From: an uncultured delta proteobacterium
GTDB taxonomy: Bacteria; Myxococcota_A; Polyangia; Polyangiales; Ga0077539
Length of the DNA stretch: 8,219 bases
Reading direction: 5' to 3'
NCBI GenBank assembly: GCA_903860995.1
Contig: CAIOSS010000964.1
Coordinates: 1 to 8,219 of the forward strand
Shown here: positions 5,914 to 8,219 of the stretch, piece by piece
How positions within the stretch are numbered: the first letter of the stretch is position 1
Layout: each line of letters opens with the position of its first letter
Program-made: the position numbers and the translations under genes
The notes under the pieces: model-generated
What the model was told of the DNA's origin: nothing
The model's input: only the letters and a program-made list of their open reading frames with translations
Databases searched by the model: none

Positions 5914-7122
5914 GTGACCCTCCCCGATCCGCGCGCCCGCCGCGTCGTCTTCTTCGTCTTCGTCACCGTCTTCCTCGACCTCGTGGGCTTCGGGATCATC
6001 ATCCCGCTGCTGCCCTTCTACGTGCGCTCGATGGGCGGCTCGGCCGAGACCGTGGGCTTCATCCTGGCGTCGTTCTCGCTCACCCAGCTCCTCGCGACGC
6101 CCTTCCTCGGGCGCCTCTCCGACCGCTTCGGGCGCCGCCCGGTCATCCTGCTCTCGCTCGCTGGCAACGCCGCGGCGATGGTGCTCTTCGCCCTCGCCAC
6201 CAAGACCTCGCTGCTCTGGCTGCTCTTCGCGTCGCGCATCCTCGCGGGCGCCACCGCGGGCAACCTCTCGGCCTGCCAGGCCGCCATCGCCGACGTCACC
6301 AGCGGCGACCGCCGCGCCGCCGGCATGGGGCGCCTCGGGGCCGGCATCGGGCTCGGGATGGTGCTGGGCCCGGTGCTCGGATCGTCCGTCAGCCACATCG
6401 GCGCGTGGGCCCCGCCGCTCGCCGCCGCCGCGCTCGCGTGCGCCGACCTCCTCGGGGCCTTCTTCTTCATGCCCGAGACCCACCAAGGCCGCGAGAAGCC
6501 CGGCGCGCCCGACGCCGCGGCCACCGGCACCCCGCTCTTCGCGGCGCTCTCCGAGCGGCGCATCGTGATGGTGCTGGGGCTCTACTTCCTGACCTTCCTG
6601 TACATGTCCAACCTCCAGGTGGCCCTCGCGCTCCTCACCAACGCGCGCCTCGCGTGGACCCAGACCGAGATCGGCCACGTCTTCGGACTCTTCGGGTTCA
6701 TCATGCTGGTGGTGCAGGGCGGCCTCATCGGGCGGCTCACCCGGGCGTGGGGCTCCGTCGCGCTGGTCATCGGCGGGTCGCTGCTGAGCATGGTGGGCCT
6801 CGCCGTCATCGCGCTCTCGCACCACGTGCTGCCGCTCGTCGGCGGCGTCGTGCTGCTCGCCCTGGGGCTCGGCGTGGTCAACCCGTCGCTCTCGTCCATC
6901 GCCGCCGACGCCGCGGGCGGCGGGCGCCAGGGGACCATCCTGGGCTTCGCGCAGTCCGCGGGCGGCCTCGCGCGCACCGTCGGCCCGCTGCTCGGCGGTC
7001 TGCTTTACGCGCGGGTGGCGAAGGGCGCGCCCTTCTTCGTCGGGGCAGGCGCCGCGGTCTGCGCCGCAATGCTCGCGCTGAGCTTACGCGCGACGAAGCC
7101 CGGGCCCGCCGCCGGTCCGTAG
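5914..7122 (+). CDS. MFS transporter, TetA-like (DHA1 family), 402 aa
   Basis: This is an inner-membrane proton-coupled carrier with about 12 predicted helices. The N-terminal FLDLVGFGIIIPLLPFY (residues 20-36) is typical of TetA-like DHA1 antiporters. Motif A is G66-RLSDRFGRR-P76 between helices 2 and 3, and the antiporter motif C is GLGMVLGPVLG (146-156). A less hydrophobic loop (about 187-210) separates the two halves, as expected. The length is standard for the family. The start is GTG at 5914, 18 bases after the GMC stop, without a good Shine-Dalgarno, suggesting dependence on the upstream genes. Being last in the cluster, it probably exports or imports the compound handled by the GMC and MBL enzymes; drug efflux is an alternative. 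Codons 73-130 are duplicated in inverted orientation just downstream (7201-7373). The gene itself appears intact with no frameshift. Confidence 0.92.
   Translation: MTLPDPRARRVVFFVFVTVFLDLVGFGIIIPLLPFYVRSMGGSAETVGFILASFSLTQLLATPFLGRLSDRFGRRPVILLSLAGNAAAMVLFALATKTSLLWLLFASRILAGATAGNLSACQAAIADVTSGDRRAAGMGRLGAGIGLGMVLGPVLGSSVSHIGAWAPPLAAAALACADLLGAFFFMPETHQGREKPGAPDAAATGTPLFAALSERRIVMVLGLYFLTFLYMSNLQVALALLTNARLAWTQTEIGHVFGLFGFIMLVVQGGLIGRLTRAWGSVALVIGGSLLSMVGLAVIALSHHVLPLVGGVVLLALGLGVVNPSLSSIAADAAGGGRQGTILGFAQSAGGLARTVGPLLGGLLYARVAKGAPFFVGAGAAVCAAMLALSLRATKPGPAAGP
6132..6303 (+). repeat. Inverted-repeat arm 1 (inside the MFS gene)
   Basis: This segment, coding for MFS residues 73-130 (end of motif A through helices 3-4 to IADVTS), recurs in reverse complement at 7201-7373. 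Read against each other the arms differ by about four substitutions and one inserted base in the downstream copy, roughly 97% identity. The last 80 or so bases of this arm (from about 6225) are identical to the copy. Confidence 0.93.
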
Positions 7123-7200
7123 TGCCCCTTTGGTACGGCGGGCGGCGCCGCGGTCGCCGTCGCGCGCGCGCTCCTTCTGCTTGCGGGCGCGGCGGGCCCC

Positions 7201-7373
7201 GCTGGTGACGTCGGCGATGGCGGCCTGGCAGGCCGAGAGGTTGCCCGCGGTGGCGCCCGCGAGGATGCGCGACGCGAAGCGCAGCCAGCGCAGCGAGGTC
7301 ATGGGTGGCGAGGGCGAAGAGCACCATCGCCGCGGCGTTGCCGGCGAGCGAGAGCAGGATGACCGGGCGGCGC
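7201..7373 (-). pseudogene. Inverted-repeat arm 2: inverted, frameshifted fragment of the MFS gene
   Basis: The reverse complement of these 173 bases matches 6132-6303. Differences seen: CTGGC in the gene against CCGGC here; CCACCAAGACC against CCACCCATGACC (one substitution plus one inserted base, shifting the frame); and CTC changed to CGC twice, which would put two arginines into a membrane helix (LLWLLF to LRWLRF). Similarity decays quickly beyond 7201 and 7373, although a short CGCTTCG match may extend the far end after a 5-base insertion. It lacks an N-terminus, most helices and the C-terminal half, so it cannot encode a transporter. The mutations suggest a copy drifting without selection. 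Confidence 0.88.
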
Positions 7374-7418
7374 GGTTCGCGAAGCGCTCTGCGCCTCCGC
7401 AGGACGCCAGGGCTGGGG

Positions 7419-7424
7419 TAGGGT
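7419..7424 (+). promoter_or_regulatory. Candidate -10 element for the antiporter gene
   Basis: TAGGGT fits TANNNT and ends eight bases before the GTG at 7433, the same spacing as TACGCT before the MBL gene at 3428. There is no Shine-Dalgarno between it and the start, so a leaderless message is possible. No -35 box is recognisable. Weak evidence on its own. Confidence 0.28.
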
Positions 7425-7432
7425 GCCGCCCC

Positions 7433-8219
7433 GTGCGTGAGCGACTCGAGAGCCTGACCCTGGTCCTCGCCATCGGCGCCGCCGTGGCGACCGGCGCCAA
7501 GCGCCTCGGCGCGCCCTACAACGTCGCGCTGGTGGCCATCGGGCTGCTGCTGGTCTTCGCCGACGTGCTCCCGCACGCGCCGCTGAGCTCCGACCTGGTG
7601 CTCGTGGTCTTCCTCCCGCTGCTCGTCTTCGAGGGCGCCCTCTTCGCCGACGCCGACAGCCTGAGCGAGGCCCGGCGGCCCATCCTGGCCCTCGCGCTGC
7701 CGGGGGTCGCCATCTCCCTGGTCGCCACCGCCGGGGTCGCGACCCTCCTCCTGGCACTGCCCTTCTCCGCCGCGCTGCTGCTCGGCGCGCTGCTCGCCAT
7801 CACCGACACCGTGAGCGTGCTCCTGGCCTTTCGCAGCACCCGCGTGCCGCACCGCCTCGCCGCGGTGATGGAGGGCGAGAGCCTCTTCAACGACGGCACC
7901 GCCCTCGTGCTGGTGAGCCTCACCAGCGCCGCGCTGCTCACCGGGCGCTTCGGCGTGGCCGCGACGGCGCACTCGCTGCTGCTCGCCATCGTCGGCGGCG
8001 TCACCGTGGGCGCGGCCTTCGGGCTCGTCGGCGGGGCCGTGCTGCGGCGCACGCCCGACCACCTCACCGGGGTGCTCGGCTCGGTGGTGCTGGTCTTCGC
8101 CGCGTCGCTCACGGCCGAGCGGCTGCACGCCTCGCCGGTGATCGCCGTCGTCGTCGCGGGCCTCGCCATCGGGCGCGCCGTGCGCCGCGGCCTCGACCCC
8201 TCGCGCGTGCTGGCGCTGC
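7433..8219 (+). CDS. CPA1-type Na+(K+)/H+ antiporter, N-terminal 262 residues, cut by window end
   Basis: Monovalent cation:proton antiporters of the NhaP/CPA1 family exchange Na+ or K+ for H+ across the inner membrane and serve pH and salt homeostasis. The frame runs from GTG at 7433 without a stop to the window edge. The first helix begins MRERLESLTLVLAIGAAVAT. FLPLLVFEGAL is the family's FLPPLLFEGAL-like element, ITDTVSV at residues 123-129 is the conserved TD motif of the unwound helix, and EGESLFNDGTALVL (147-160) carries the ion-binding pair N153-D154 characteristic of electroneutral CPA1 exchangers. About eight hydrophobic segments are visible, so roughly the C-terminal third of the membrane domain and any cytosolic tail lie beyond the edge. 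GTG at 7433 was chosen because it directly precedes the first helix. The 310-base gap and the repeat upstream suggest a transcription unit separate from the MFS cluster. Ion preference cannot be decided. Confidence 0.88.
   Translation, partial: MRERLESLTLVLAIGAAVATGAKRLGAPYNVALVAIGLLLVFADVLPHAPLSSDLVLVVFLPLLVFEGALFADADSLSEARRPILALALPGVAISLVATAGVATLLLALPFSAALLLGALLAITDTVSVLLAFRSTRVPHRLAAVMEGESLFNDGTALVLVSLTSAALLTGRFGVAATAHSLLLAIVGGVTVGAAFGLVGGAVLRRTPDHLTGVLGSVVLVFAASLTAERLHASPVIAVVVAGLAIGRAVRRGLDPSRVLAL

Larger units (their letters stand above)
7123..7432. other. 310-base stretch without a credible gene, between MFS and antiporter genes
   Basis: More than half of this stretch is the inverted partial copy of the MFS gene (7201-7373). 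Between the MFS stop and the copy lies a GC-rich patch with arms ACGGCG (7135-7140) and CGCCGT (7155-7160) enclosing the palindrome GCGGCGCCGC (7142-7151). It could fold after the MFS stop but has no T-run, so it is at best a weak terminator candidate. On the far side, TTCGCGAA (7376-7383) is a palindrome at the edge of the copy, then about 50 bases lead to the antiporter GTG. Open minus-strand frames here read partly as MFS protein, but they are fragments with no family start or end. Confidence 0.6.

Noticed and set aside
4162..6825. Very long open frame on the minus strand opposite the GMC and MFS genes
   Set aside because: Its translation is low-complexity and rich in Arg, Glu, Gly, His and Ala with no domain, as expected opposite C/G-ending codons; the plus-strand genes have full family motifs.
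7135..7160. Intrinsic terminator after the MFS gene
   Set aside because: Only a 6-base stem with a large GC-rich loop and no T-run; chance dyads of this size are common at this GC content.
7123..7432. Insertion sequence or transposon remnant as the source of the repeat
   Set aside because: No transposase fragment, terminal repeats or target duplication can be seen; the repeated bases are plain transporter coding sequence.
7084..7500. Minus-strand 138-codon frame containing FASRILAGATAGNLSACQAA as a small gene
   Set aside because: The recognisable part is only the inverted MFS fragment; both flanks are unrelated and the antiporter start overlaps it.

Overview
This 8.2 kb window is GC-rich from about base 428 onward (by eye about 67% just after that point, higher further on). 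It has tightly packed genes, several GTG starts and few clear Shine-Dalgarno sites. The gene content (a lid-less Hsp70 paired with a J-protein, PspA, a REC-GGDEF protein, a ChoD-like flavoprotein) fits a GC-rich Gram-negative chromosome such as Myxococcota or another former deltaproteobacterium. That placement is inference; no rRNA or other decisive marker is present.

Layout. (1) 1-1359, plus strand: the 3' part of a dnaK-like gene, cut by the window edge, coupled by a one-base overlap to a small J-domain protein. The first ~427 bases are about 47% GC and the rest of the gene is much richer. The switch falls on the linker between the nucleotide-binding and substrate-binding domains. (2) 1360-3136, minus strand: pspA, preceded by a REC-GGDEF diguanylate cyclase gene; pspA meets the J-protein gene stop to stop with no spacer. 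(3) 3137-3427: a divergent intergenic region with a strong ribosome-binding site for the cyclase and two GC-rich dyads. (4) 3428-7122, plus strand: a compact three-gene cluster (MBL-fold hydrolase, ChoD-like GMC oxidoreductase, TetA-like MFS transporter) with gaps of 20 and 18 bases. (5) 7123-7432: no credible gene, but an inverted, roughly 97% identical copy of 172 bases from inside the MFS gene. (6) 7433-8219: the 5' part of a CPA1-type Na+/H+ antiporter, cut by the window end.

How the genes may work together (inference): the left half is stress biology (chaperone pair, membrane-stress protein, c-di-GMP signalling). The central cluster looks like a small-molecule unit in which a hydrophobic alcohol or sterol-like compound is oxidised by the flavoenzyme, acted on by the MBL hydrolase and moved by the MFS carrier; its substrate cannot be read from sequence. 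The antiporter is probably a separate transcription unit.

The two most unusual signals are the composition break inside dnaK at the interdomain linker and the inverted partial duplication of the MFS gene. Both could be biological or could come from assembly or amplification, and each can be tested against raw reads.
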